A stretch of 34,781 nt of DNA from an uncultured Clostridium sp. (GTDB taxonomy: Bacteria > Bacillota > Clostridia > TANB77 > CAG-508): positions 1 through 34,781 of the forward strand of contig CAMMEP010000002.1 of the NCBI GenBank assembly GCA_946495905.1, given 5' to 3'. Below are positions 7,321 through 15,336 of the stretch, piece by piece. A program made the position numbers and the translations under genes. Position 1 is the stretch's first letter. Every line of letters starts with the position of its first letter. The notes beneath the pieces are model-generated. The model was given only the letters and a program-made list of their open reading frames with translations. It did no database searches and was not told the DNA's origin.

Positions 7321-7725
7321 ATGAGAGAACATGCATTTCGATTAAGAAAAGGGCAAGACTTAAAAATTGAATTAGAAAAATATATTAAGGTTCATAATAT
7401 AATGGCAGGCATTATTGTGTCTTGCGTAGGTTGCCTTTACGAAGCTTCTATTCGTAATGCGGGTGGTGAAAAAATTATCAAATTAGAGAAAAAACTAGAA
7501 ATTGTTTCTTGTACGGGTACTTTTTCTATGGATGGTTGTCATATTCATATAGCTGTATCAGATGAAAATTTAAATACATATGGTGGTCATCTAAAAGAAG
7601 GATGCTTAGTTAATACAACAGCTGAAATAGTATTATTAGAGCTAGAAAATTATATATTTAATAGAGAAATTGACAATGAAACAGGATACAAAGAATTAGT
7701 TATTAAGGAAAATAAAGTTAATTAG
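7321..7725 (+). CDS. PPC/DUF296 domain protein
   Basis: A 134-residue protein that is almost entirely a PPC (plant and prokaryote conserved, DUF296) domain. It opens MREHAFRLRKGQDLKIELEKY, has the NIMAGIIVSCVGCLYEASIRNA core and the conserved G-T-F-S and H-I-H-I-A-V-S-D segment, then GGHLKEGCLVNTTAEIVL. Bacterial stand-alone PPC proteins form trimers and are annotated as putative DNA-binding or metal-linked proteins; their function is not established. It has its own promoter at 7254 and a strong ribosome site. The prfB start follows 31 bp downstream, so the two may be cotranscribed. Confidence 0.85.
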   Translation: MREHAFRLRKGQDLKIELEKYIKVHNIMAGIIVSCVGCLYEASIRNAGGEKIIKLEKKLEIVSCTGTFSMDGCHIHIAVSDENLNTYGGHLKEGCLVNTTAEIVLLELENYIFNREIDNETGYKELVIKENKVN

Positions 7726-7756
7726 TAGAATATTTAATTAAAAAGGATGTGATAGA

Positions 7757-8864
7757 TTGATCGATTTACAAGAATTAAGTTTAAAACTAGAAGAAATGAA
7801 TCATAAATTAACAAAAATAGGTGATTCACTTTGACATATCTAATTTAGAAAAGGAATTATCGGAATTAGAACTTCAAACGAATCAATCTGATTTTTGGAA
7901 TGATTCTAAAAATAGTTCTAAAGTTCTAAAAAAAATTACAGAACTTAAAAATAAAGTTAATCAGTTTAAAAAAGTAGAAAGTGAACTGAATAATTTATTA
8001 GAAATAAAGAATTTACTACTTCAAGAGGAAGATGAAGAATTAGCAAAAGAACTAGAAGAAGGAGCTGTTAACATAGAGCAATCTATTCAAAAATTAGAGA
8101 TAGCCACATTACTTTCTGGAAAGTATGATAGCAACAATGCCATTGTTACTCTTCATCCAGGTGCAGGCGGAACAGAAGCGCAAGACTGGGTAGAAATGCT
8201 TTACAGAATGTATACTAGGTGGGCAAATGCTAATGGCTATCAAGTAGAAGAATTGGATTATTTAGCGGGAGATGAAGCAGGAATAAAAAGTGTTACTTTC
8301 TTAGTTTCTGGAGATTATGCATATGGATATCTAAAAGGGGAACAGGGGGTACACAGATTAGTTAGAATTTCTCCTTTTGATGCAGGAGGAAGAAGACATA
8401 CTTCTTTTGCATCTGTTGAAGTTCTTCCAGAAATTACAGATGACATTGAAGTAGATATTAATCCAGATGATTTAAAAATAGATACGTACCGAGCATCTGG
8501 TGCAGGAGGACAACATGTAAACAAAACTTCTTCAGCCGTTAGAATCACACATATTCCAACAAATATTGTTGTGGCATGCCAAACCGAAAGATCTCAAATT
8601 CAAAATAGAGAAACAGCAATGAAAATGCTAAAATCTAAATTATTACATCTTAAGGAACAGGAGCATAAAGATACCATTGACGAGCTAAAAGGCATTCAAA
8701 TGGACATTGCGTGGGGAAGCCAAATACGTTCTTATGTATTCTGCCCCTATACATTAGTTAAGGACCATAGAACAAATTATGAAGTAGGAAATGTGCAGGC
8801 TGTTATGGATGGAGATTTAAATGGGTTTATGGATAGCTATTTAAGAAGTATAGTTACAACATAA
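7757..8864 (+). CDS. prfB: Peptide chain release factor 2 (RF2), with programmed +1 frameshift
   Basis: RF2 recognises UGA and UAA stop codons and triggers peptide release. The zero frame starts at TTG 7757 (ribosome site AAGGA), encodes 25 codons ending GDSL, and stops at TGA 7832-7834. A +1 shift at CTT-TGA-C continues as DISNLEKELSELELQ to 8864, for about 368 residues. Recognition tripeptide SPF is in RISPFDAGGRRH, and the catalytic GGQ is in ASGAGGQHVNKTSS. A Shine-Dalgarno-like AGGTGA sits just before the slip codon, as in other bacteria. The frameshift autoregulates RF2: low RF2 favours the shift. A GTG at 7821 in the +1 frame gives a longer-looking frame but is not the real start. Confidence 0.95.
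7829..7835 (+). promoter_or_regulatory. RF2 programmed frameshift site
   Basis: CTTTGAC: the CTT codon in the P site slips onto TTT, and the ribosome continues with GAC. The preceding AGGTGA provides the stimulating pairing with 16S rRNA. This is the established autoregulatory signal and is unlike the CGG sites found elsewhere in the window. Confidence 0.95.
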
Positions 8865-8988
8865 AATAAAATATGCTTTGCTCCGACAAAAAATTGTCAC
8901 TATAATTCTTACAATTAAATAAAATATAATAAGGCAAAATATAAATATATTTACGCTTTGTACATTTATAAGTAGAGGACTGCTTTAT

Positions 8989-10167
8989 ATGGAAACAATA
9001 GTCTTAAAATTTGGAGGAAGTTCACTTGCAGACAATATAAAATTAAATATTGTTGCAAATAAAATTATTGATTTTTACAACAAGAAAAATAAAGTAATTG
9101 TTGTAGTATCAGCACAAGGAAAAACAACAGATAATCTTATTAAAGAAGCAAAGGAATTATCGTATGAGCCAGACAAACGAGAAATGGATGTACTTCTTAG
9201 TACAGGAGAGCAAGTTTCGATTTCTAAACTTGCCATACTCTTAAAAAGACTTGGATACAAGGCTATTTCTTTAACAGGCTGGCAAGCTGGAATATATACA
9301 TCAGATGTTAATGGAGAAGCAAAGATAGAATATATTAATACCGAAAGAATTCAAAAAGAATTAGAAGATGATAACATTGTTATTATAGCTGGTTTTCAAG
9401 GAATTAGTGATAAGAAAGATATTACTACTTTTGGAAGAGGTGGTTCAGATACAACAGCGGTAGCAGTTGCAGCAGCAATAAAAGCAGACCATTGCTATAT
9501 TTTCTCAGATGTAGATGGAGTTTATTCTGCTGACCCTAATAAGGTTACGGATACCAAGAAAATTCAAGAATTATCTTATACAGAAATGCTTGACCTTTCC
9601 AATGAAGGAGCAAAAGTTCTTCATAATCGTTGTGTTGAAATAGCTCAAAAATATGATGTATTAATAGAAACAGGCTCTACCTTTAATAATAATGCAGGAA
9701 CGATAATAAATAATAAATTAGAGGAAAGTACAGTAAAAAGTATTGTGAAAAATGATAACCTATTTTTAATTACATTGAAATATGAAAATTATAATGCAGA
9801 TATGTTAAATAAATTGTATTTTTCATTACTTGAAAATGAAATTGTTCCTACCAATATTATTAATAATAGTACAAATAGTTTTAATATAAGTTTTACAATT
9901 AAAACCTCGGATTTAGGAAAATTCCAAGAGTTATTGGAAACGGAATTAGCAATGTTTAGTTCTTCTTTTACGAATATTTCAAGAGTATCTCTTGTGGGAT
10001 ACGGCATTATGGGTAATAAAGAAATAATAAAAAAGACATTGGAAATTTTAAACCTAAATTCAATTGATATTTTTTCAGTTACGTTAGAAGAATGCAAATT
10101 ATCTTTTATGACAAAAGAAAAGGTAAGCAATAAGTTACTAGAACAATTACACCATGAACTTATCTAA
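8989..10167 (+). CDS. lysC: Aspartokinase
   Basis: Aspartate kinase phosphorylates L-aspartate to open the lysine, threonine and methionine pathway. The 392-residue length fits single-function Firmicute aspartokinases. The kinase domain starts with the signature VLKFGGSSL and includes LLSTGEQVS, TTFGRGGSDTTAVA (aspartate/ATP binding) and IFSDVDGVYSADP. From about residue 250 two C-terminal ACT-like regulatory segments follow (NLFLITLKYENYNADML and SLVGYGIMGNKE), implying amino-acid feedback. The 124 bp upstream are AT-rich; I see no lysine riboswitch. No other pathway gene is adjacent. Confidence 0.93.
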   Translation: METIVLKFGGSSLADNIKLNIVANKIIDFYNKKNKVIVVVSAQGKTTDNLIKEAKELSYEPDKREMDVLLSTGEQVSISKLAILLKRLGYKAISLTGWQAGIYTSDVNGEAKIEYINTERIQKELEDDNIVIIAGFQGISDKKDITTFGRGGSDTTAVAVAAAIKADHCYIFSDVDGVYSADPNKVTDTKKIQELSYTEMLDLSNEGAKVLHNRCVEIAQKYDVLIETGSTFNNNAGTIINNKLEESTVKSIVKNDNLFLITLKYENYNADMLNKLYFSLLENEIVPTNIINNSTNSFNISFTIKTSDLGKFQELLETELAMFSSSFTNISRVSLVGYGIMGNKEIIKKTLEILNLNSIDIFSVTLEECKLSFMTKEKVSNKLLEQLHHELI

Positions 10168-10209
10168 GCATATTATAAAATTTAGTAATAACAATAGATA
10201 AAAAACATA

Positions 10210-10402
10210 GTTACTATTCACGGTGTTTTTGGGCCGAAGCAATGTATATTTTAATTTTTATGTTTTCGGCCCCCAACTGCGTACAAACTGTAAAAGCTTC
10301 GCTTAACAGTTTGTGAACTTGTCGGTCCCCACCTTAAGCACTTCAACATAAAATTAAAATATACATTGCTTCGACATTTTAAAACAAGTTATGAATAATA
10401 AC
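10210..10402. repeat. Long hairpin repeat, copy 1 of the GGCCCCC-core family
   Basis: The ends GTTACTATTCA and TGAATAATAAC are imperfect inverted repeats. Inside, GAAGCAATGTATATTTTAAT pairs with ATTAAAATATACATTGCTTC. The centre (about 10267-10346) has CGGCCCCCAACTGCG, ACAAACTGT...ACAGTTTGT as an inner stem, and CTTGTCGGTCCCCACCTTAAGCA. The centre is nearly identical to that at 22974-23064, while the outer stem differs yet stays self-complementary. It is a candidate MITE-like element or structured RNA. Confidence 0.75.
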
Positions 10403-10434
10403 AAAAAATTAAAAAGAAAGGAAAAATAAGAAAA

Positions 10435-11424
10435 ATGGCATTTTATTCATACATTTTTTCAGCAAATTATTCAAGATTTTTTGATAATCTAAAAAAAGTC
10501 GCAAAAAAGGAAAATAAAAGTTTTATTAAATTGGTATTCGATACTGGATACTGCGTATTTCGCTACGGATTCTGTCTTAGTGATTATTTAAATTACAGAT
10601 TATATAATAAAAAGAAAGCAGAACGTAAACAATATGTAAGTACTAAAACTGAAAATAAATTTTATGAGACTGTATCTCCAAGTGCATATAAGAAGAGATA
10701 TACAGTAAAACCTAATTTTTTAGCAGATTTTAAAAAATATACTAAAAGAGATTTTATTGTGCCAAAAGAAGGAAATTTTCAGGATTTTTTAACTTTTTTG
10801 GACAAGCACGAAGTATTTATGTCTAAACCTTATGATGGCCTTGGCGGAGCAGATGTGAAAAAAGAATATGCAAAAGATATTGAAAATAAAGAAGAATATT
10901 TTAACAAAGCTATTGAAAATAGAATATTCTTGGAAGAACTAGTGGTTCAACATCCAGAAATGAATAAGTTATGCGACAAAAGTGTAAACACTATGAGAAT
11001 TATGACATTTAACGACCATGGCAAATCACGTATTTTATGGATGGGACTTCGTGTAGGTAATGGTATTAATGCAATTGATAATTTTCATGCAAAAGGAATG
11101 GCAGTTAATATAGACATGGAAACAGGAAAATTAATAGGCAATGCTATTGATAAAGACTTAAATGAATATACAGAACACCCTGTAACCCATGTGAAATTTG
11201 ATGAATTTCAAATTCCTTGCTTTGAAGAAGCAAAGAAAATGGTATTAGAAGCTAGTTTGGAAAGTGATAAAATACTAGTAGTAGGATGGGATGTGGCAAT
11301 ATCAAAAGATGGACCTGTTATTATAGAAGGAAATCGTCGACCTGGATTTGATATTGTACAAGTCTTATCTGGTGGAAGAATGGATATTATTAATGATGTT
11401 TTAAGTTGTGTAAATAAAAAGTAA
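10435..11424 (+). CDS. Sugar-transfer-associated ATP-grasp protein
   Basis: A 329-residue protein matching the sugar-transfer-associated ATP-grasp family (ATPgrasp_ST), which is found with capsule and exopolysaccharide genes. Visible ATP-grasp features: FMSKPYDGLGGADVKK (nucleotide-binding Lys and glycine-rich loop), FLEELVVQHPEMNKLC (central strand with the acidic pair), NTMRIMTF, and VGWDVAISKDGPVIIEGNRRPGFDI (metal-binding Glu and Asn). It likely catalyses an ATP-dependent carboxylate-amine or related ligation on a sugar or cell-surface polymer; the substrate is unknown. AAGGAAAAATAAG precedes ATG 10435. It follows a hairpin repeat and ends before a strong terminator, so it appears monocistronic. 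Confidence 0.85.
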   Translation: MAFYSYIFSANYSRFFDNLKKVAKKENKSFIKLVFDTGYCVFRYGFCLSDYLNYRLYNKKKAERKQYVSTKTENKFYETVSPSAYKKRYTVKPNFLADFKKYTKRDFIVPKEGNFQDFLTFLDKHEVFMSKPYDGLGGADVKKEYAKDIENKEEYFNKAIENRIFLEELVVQHPEMNKLCDKSVNTMRIMTFNDHGKSRILWMGLRVGNGINAIDNFHAKGMAVNIDMETGKLIGNAIDKDLNEYTEHPVTHVKFDEFQIPCFEEAKKMVLEASLESDKILVVGWDVAISKDGPVIIEGNRRPGFDIVQVLSGGRMDIINDVLSCVNKK

Positions 11425-11472
11425 AATTGGATAGTAAAAAATTTTCTAGCATAGCCGGAAGATTACTATCGT

Positions 11473-11512
11473 AAAATTACCCTTTAAGAATTTTCTTAAG
11501 GGTAATTTTTAT
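11473..11512 (+). terminator. Intrinsic terminator
   Basis: ATTACCC...AAGAA pairs with TTCTTAAGGGTAAT, followed by TTTTT. It closes the ATP-grasp gene. Confidence 0.8.
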
Positions 11513-11668
11513 GTAAAGAACGAAATAAATTTTAATTTTAAATTTAAATATTGCCTTTATTTGTTAAAACAGTTAGATTGCTTATTTTTTCTTAGTCAGA
11601 AAGTTCTAAATAAGACAAGTAGTGAATATAATATTTTATAGAGTTTATGAGGTATGGAGGAATTTATT

Positions 11669-11983
11669 ATGACGATTGATGAAAGAAAAACAAATAATAA
11701 CATGGCATCTGGTAATAGCGTTATACAAAATTTAATATTAGAAAATAGAGAAAAACTAAGCATTTCTGGCGTTTTAGATGTGCTCAGTTTTGATGATCAA
11801 ATTGTAATTTTGGAAACAGAACTGGGATTATTAACTGTAAAAGGTGAAAATCTACGAATTAATAAACTCAGTTTAGATACGGCAGAGGTAATTGTTGATG
11901 GAGAAATATATAATCTTGGTTATAGTGAAAAAGATTTAGAAAAGAAGAGTGGAGGAGGTATATTTAACAAGATTTTCAGATGA
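11669..11983 (+). CDS. yabP: Spore protein YabP
   Basis: A 104-residue YabP-family protein, required for spore formation in several Firmicutes. The conserved core is NLILENREKLSISGVLDVLSF, followed by ILETELGLLTVKGENLRI and AEVIVDGEIYNLGYSEKD, the last being the most typical motif of the family. I chose ATG 11669 because GGAGG at 11656-11660 is 8 nt away; an in-frame ATG at 11654 overlaps that ribosome site. The order yabP-yabQ-divIC matches Bacillus subtilis, where yabPQ are mother-cell genes. About 16 bp separate it from yabQ. Confidence 0.9.
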   Translation: MTIDERKTNNNMASGNSVIQNLILENREKLSISGVLDVLSFDDQIVILETELGLLTVKGENLRINKLSLDTAEVIVDGEIYNLGYSEKDLEKKSGGGIFNKIFR

Positions 11984-11999
11984 TGAGGAGGTTTGAAGT

Positions 12000-12461
12000 T
12001 TGAGTTTAAATCAATTATCTACTTTACTATATTTTATATTAACAGGTGCTATTATTGGAATTTTATTCGATATATTTAGAATTTTAAGAAAAAGCTTTAA
12101 AACTTCAGATATAATAACCTATATACATGATTTCTTGTTTTGGATTTTAACTGGTGCAATATTATTATTTAGTATTTTCACTTTTAATAATGGAGAACTA
12201 AGAGGATATATATTTATTGGAATTATTTTTGGAATTACTATTTATCTTTTATTATTTAGCAAATATTTTATAAAAATATTAGTTGCAATAATAGGTTTTA
12301 TTAAGAAAATAGTTAGTTATCCTTTAAAAATAATATATCAATTTATTAAAAAATATATATTAAAACCAATACACTCTATTTTTGACAAAATAAAAGAAAA
12401 TATTTCTAAATTAAATCTAAAAATTAAGAAAAATGACAAAATATCTAATAAAATTCAATAA
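12000..12461 (+). CDS. yabQ: Spore membrane protein YabQ
   Basis: YabQ is a membrane protein needed for cortex formation in Bacillus. The 153-residue product starts at TTG 12000 after GAGGAGG. Three or four hydrophobic helices follow: LSTLLYFILTGAIIGILFDIF, FLFWILTGAILLFSIFTF, and GYIFIGIIFGITIYLLLF, with the family's FDIFRILRKSFK just after the first. The C-terminus is lysine-rich and probably cytoplasmic. It follows yabP by 16 bp and is certainly cotranscribed with it. Confidence 0.88.
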   Translation: MSLNQLSTLLYFILTGAIIGILFDIFRILRKSFKTSDIITYIHDFLFWILTGAILLFSIFTFNNGELRGYIFIGIIFGITIYLLLFSKYFIKILVAIIGFIKKIVSYPLKIIYQFIKKYILKPIHSIFDKIKENISKLNLKIKKNDKISNKIQ

Positions 12462-12527
12462 ATAAGAAGGATTTTTTTGAAAAATGTAGAAAAATATAAA
12501 TAGATTAATTCTGGAGTGAAAATACAT

Positions 12528-12809
12528 ATGAAAAATAGAAAAATACAGAATCTATTAAAAAAGATTTTGATAATTGCTTTTATTTTGTATTTTGCCTATA
12601 CATTAATAAAACAGCAACAAACATTAAATACTTATGCGAATCAAAAAGCAAAATACAATGAAGATATAGAAGTAGCTCAAGAGGAACAAGCTGAGTTACA
12701 AGAAATGAAAGAAAATATAAATTCAGATGAGTATATTGAACAAATCGCAAGAGATAAATTAGGAATGTACTATCCTAATGAAAGAGTTTATATTGATGTC
12801 GAAAAATAA
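12528..12809 (+). CDS. divIC: Septum formation protein DivIC/FtsB-like
   Basis: A 93-residue bitopic division protein. A basic start (MKNRKIQNLLKK) is followed by one transmembrane helix (ILIIAFILYFAYTLI), then a coiled coil (QQQTLNTYANQKAKYNEDIEVAQEEQAELQEMKENI), and the family's closing DEYIEQIARDKLGMYYPNERVY. DivIC joins FtsL and DivIB at the septum. I prefer ATG 12528; the GTG at 12516 in the same frame overlaps the ribosome site TGGAG. Placement after yabPQ is the conserved Bacillus/Clostridium order. Confidence 0.9.
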   Translation: MKNRKIQNLLKKILIIAFILYFAYTLIKQQQTLNTYANQKAKYNEDIEVAQEEQAELQEMKENINSDEYIEQIARDKLGMYYPNERVYIDVEK

Positions 12810-12818
12810 TAATTTTAA

Positions 12819-12850
12819 GAGGCATGAAATATTGCCTCACAATTTGTTTT
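12819..12850 (+). terminator. Likely terminator after divIC
   Basis: GAGGCA (12819-12824) pairs with TGCCTC (12833-12838), with a T-rich tract slightly downstream (from 12843). The U-tract is offset, so it is a moderate case. Confidence 0.5.
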
Positions 12851-12860
12851 TTCTTTTTAT

Positions 12861-12890
12861 TTGATTTCTTAATTATTTCAATGATATAAT
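12861..12890 (+). promoter_or_regulatory. Promoter of rho
   Basis: TTGATT at 12861-12866, an 18-bp spacer and TATAAT at 12885-12890, about 43 bp before ATG 12934. Confidence 0.6.
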
Positions 12891-12933
12891 AAAATATAAA
12901 AAAATAAATATTATAATATATAGGGGGCTAGAA

Positions 12934-14292
12934 ATGGATTTAAATGATTATACTTTAGTAGAATTACGTCAAATTGCTAAAGAAAGAGGGCATAAAAACG
13001 TATCAAAATTAAAAAAAGAGGAATTATTAGATTTACTAAATGACAATTTAAAACAGAACGAAGAAAAAATGAAAGAAACACATAGTAAGAAAACTGAGAA
13101 TTTACAAGAAAATGAAAAAATTGACGAAGAAAGAAGTGAAGAATTCAGCTCTTTAGGATATAAATTGACGAATAATGACGATAAGATTGCAGAGGGAGTT
13201 CTGGAAGTTTTACCGGATGGATATGGATTTTTAAGAGGAGATAATTATTTATCTACCTCAGAAGATGTTTATGTTTCGCCTGTTCAAATAAGAAGATTTC
13301 GATTAGATAAGGGCGATAAAGTAAAAGGAATCGCTAGAATGCCAAAAGAAGGAGAAAAATTTCCTGCTCTAATCTATGTTGGCGAAGTAAATGGAGAAGC
13401 TCCTGAAAAGGCATTTAGAAGAAAGAAATTTGATGATTTAATACCTATTCATCCTAATGAGAGAATTCATCTTGAAACATCTCCTAACGAATATGCAATG
13501 AGAATTATTGATTTAATGTCTCCAATTGGAAAAGGACAAAGAGGAATGATAGTTGCTCCTCCAAAAGTAGGAAAAACTACTTTGCTAAAGAAAATTGCAA
13601 ATTCTATTTCTATTAATAATCCTGAAATCGAGCTAATTGTTTTATTAATAGATGAACGACCTGAAGAAGTAACAGATATGCGCCGTTCTATTAAGGGTGA
13701 TGTTATTTATTCTACTTTTGACGAATTACCAGAACATCATGTAAAAGTAGCAGAAATGGTTCTAGAAAGAGCTAAAAGATTAACAGAACAAAATAAAGAC
13801 GTTGTTATTTTATTAGATAGTATTACTAGACTTGCCAGAGCCTATAATCTTGTTATTCCTTCCTCTGGAAGAACTTTATCAGGAGGTTTGGATCCAAGTG
13901 CACTACATAAACCTAAAAAATTCTTTGGTGCAGCAAGAAATATAGAAAATGGGGGAAGCCTTACCATATTAGCTACTGCACTAATTGAAACGGGAAGTAG
14001 AATGGATGATGTTATTTTTGAAGAATTTAAAGGTACTGGAAATATGGAAGTTCATCTAGATAGAGGATTATCCGAAAAGAGAATATTCCCAGCAATTGAT
14101 ATTAATAAATCTGGTACAAGACGTGAAGAATTACTATTAACACCAAAAGAGCTTGAAGTAGTATTTGCCTTAAGAAAAGCAATGTCAACGAAATCAGTAG
14201 CAGACGTTACAGAAGAATTAATAGAAGAAATGATGGCTACCAAGAACAATGAAGAATTTTTAGATAAGATATCAAATTTTTTGAAATTATAA
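12934..14292 (+). CDS. rho: Transcription termination factor Rho
   Basis: Rho is the hexameric RNA-dependent ATPase that ends transcription. The 452-residue protein shows the Rho N-terminal helix bundle (MDLNDYTLVELRQIAKERGHKNVSKLKKEELL), a charged linker (residues about 45-75), the cold-shock RNA-binding domain (GVLEVLPDGYGFLRG with YVSPVQIRRFRLDKGD), and the ATPase domain with Walker A PPKVGKTT, Walker B VVILLDSITRLARAYN and the Q-loop region GGLDPSALHKPKKFFGAARN. The ribosome site is TAGGGGG. It has its own promoter and terminator and stands alone. Confidence 0.96.
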   Translation: MDLNDYTLVELRQIAKERGHKNVSKLKKEELLDLLNDNLKQNEEKMKETHSKKTENLQENEKIDEERSEEFSSLGYKLTNNDDKIAEGVLEVLPDGYGFLRGDNYLSTSEDVYVSPVQIRRFRLDKGDKVKGIARMPKEGEKFPALIYVGEVNGEAPEKAFRRKKFDDLIPIHPNERIHLETSPNEYAMRIIDLMSPIGKGQRGMIVAPPKVGKTTLLKKIANSISINNPEIELIVLLIDERPEEVTDMRRSIKGDVIYSTFDELPEHHVKVAEMVLERAKRLTEQNKDVVILLDSITRLARAYNLVIPSSGRTLSGGLDPSALHKPKKFFGAARNIENGGSLTILATALIETGSRMDDVIFEEFKGTGNMEVHLDRGLSEKRIFPAIDINKSGTRREELLLTPKELEVVFALRKAMSTKSVADVTEELIEEMMATKNNEEFLDKISNFLKL

Positions 14293-14306
14293 TAAAGAAT
14301 ATAAAA

Positions 14307-14356
14307 ATATACCTTTAGTATTAAGTTGTAATATAATATAAAAGGTATATTTTTTA
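14307..14356 (+). terminator. Terminator of rho
   Basis: ATATACCTTT (14307-14316) pairs with AAAGGTATAT (14341-14350), followed by TTTTTT. Confidence 0.75.
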
Positions 14357-14626
14357 CAAAATAAATAGAGTGTAATGTCATACGCAACAAAATTAATATA
14401 TTTTTATTATATAATATTATAAATTGAAGAAGAGAAGAGGTGGTGTAAGCATCTTTTTTTAAGATGCTTTATTGCACAAAATCAAAGTTTTGCGCAATAA
14501 GACACAGGAGAAAAATATATAACCACATACATGGCTATTTCTTGTAATCCCTGCTTATTTTTTCTTTAAATTTTCGGAAAACCTTATATTTCAGTATTTT
14601 GCCCATTTTTACAGACAACGAACTAT

Positions 14627-14721
14627 ATGGCTAAATTTTAAAAACGCCTTAAAATCGATTCTCGTGCGTCGATTTTTTAGCAATTTTTAGGCGTTTTTTA
14701 AAAGTATTAATCTTTAGCCAT
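14627..14721. repeat. Nested palindromic hairpin element
   Basis: Three nested arms: ATGGCTAAA with TTTAGCCAT (outer), AAAAACGCCT with AGGCGTTTTT (middle), and AATCGA with TCGATT (inner). The arms are separated by unequal spacers, so the folded form has internal loops. Confidence 0.6.
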
Positions 14722-15237
14722 TTTTAAGTATTTTTACATATTATACATATATCAGTTGTAATATTTTATATAATCTGGACATATATAACTTGTTAAGTTT
14801 ATAATTAAAATGTCTTAAAAACGATTTTAAAGCTTTATAAATTATAATTATATTAGTAAATCCAATTAACTTTTTATAAATGATTTTTTTATTATTAAAT
14901 TTATTTTACTATATTTAATTTTAGTATTTTTATTATTTATTAATATAAATTAATTTTAAAACTGATTAATTTGATTTTATATTATTTATTCCTTTAGAAT
15001 ATTCTGACTAAAGATTTTTTACAATTTTGTCTATTTTTAGTTACTATATATCATTAGTGTGAATTTTATTTATAATTATTTTATTGTTTTAGAAAATTGG
15101 TGAGTCCTCTCTTCCCTTCTTCTTGCATAACATAAAAATATAATTCTTTCAAATTATATTTTTTTTAATTTAATTTACCTAACTATTGCTTTTATTTTTT
15201 TCTTGATATATTATATATATGATAATTTTGTGCAACT

Positions 15238-15326
15238 AAGCCTGTCCCCTTTTGTCAATTTTTCCTAATTGGGGACAGGCACCAATTAGGAAAATCGGGA
15301 CAAAAAAGCCTGTCCCCAATTAGAGG
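15238..15326. repeat. GGGACAG-type palindromic repeat
   Basis: AAGCCTGTCCCC occurs at 15238-15249 and again at 15306-15317. Between them TTTTCCTAATTGG and CCAATTAGGAAAA form an inverted repeat, and GGGGACAGG pairs with the first copy. The same 12-mer occurs at 24233-24244, and a related GGGACAGACC/GGTCTGTCC palindrome is at 33764-33827. It looks like a REP-type dispersed palindrome. This copy ends directly at the ribosome site of the recombinase gene. Confidence 0.65.
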
Positions 15327-15336
15327 TGAAAATTAT

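Larger units (their letters stand above)
14357..15336. other. Long gene-free interval with hairpins
   Basis: Nearly 1 kb without a credible gene on either strand. It contains a small hairpin at 14447-14469 (AAGCATCTT/AAGATGCTT), a second at 14471-14498 (ATTGC-CAAAA/TTTTG-GCAAT), a nested palindrome at 14627-14721, an extremely AT-rich middle (14740-15110) and a GGGACAG-type palindromic repeat at 15238-15317. I see no tRNA or recognisable riboswitch. Confidence 0.6.

Noticed and set aside
7821..7835. The prfB frameshift as part of the CGG class
   Set aside because: It is the classical CTT-TGA-C signal with an upstream SD-like element and has no CGG; it was kept apart.
8865..8988. Lysine riboswitch before the aspartokinase gene
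   Set aside because: The interval is only 124 bp, AT-rich, and lacks the conserved five-way junction segments.
9789..10130. Antisense open frame inside lysC, and similar frames opposite ackA, rho, xerC and the ATPase
   Set aside because: They follow the codon pattern of the real gene on the other strand, have no ribosome sites and no recognisable protein features.
14357..15336. CRISPR array or tRNA cluster in the gene-free interval
   Set aside because: No regularly spaced direct repeats and no cloverleaf; only palindromes are present.
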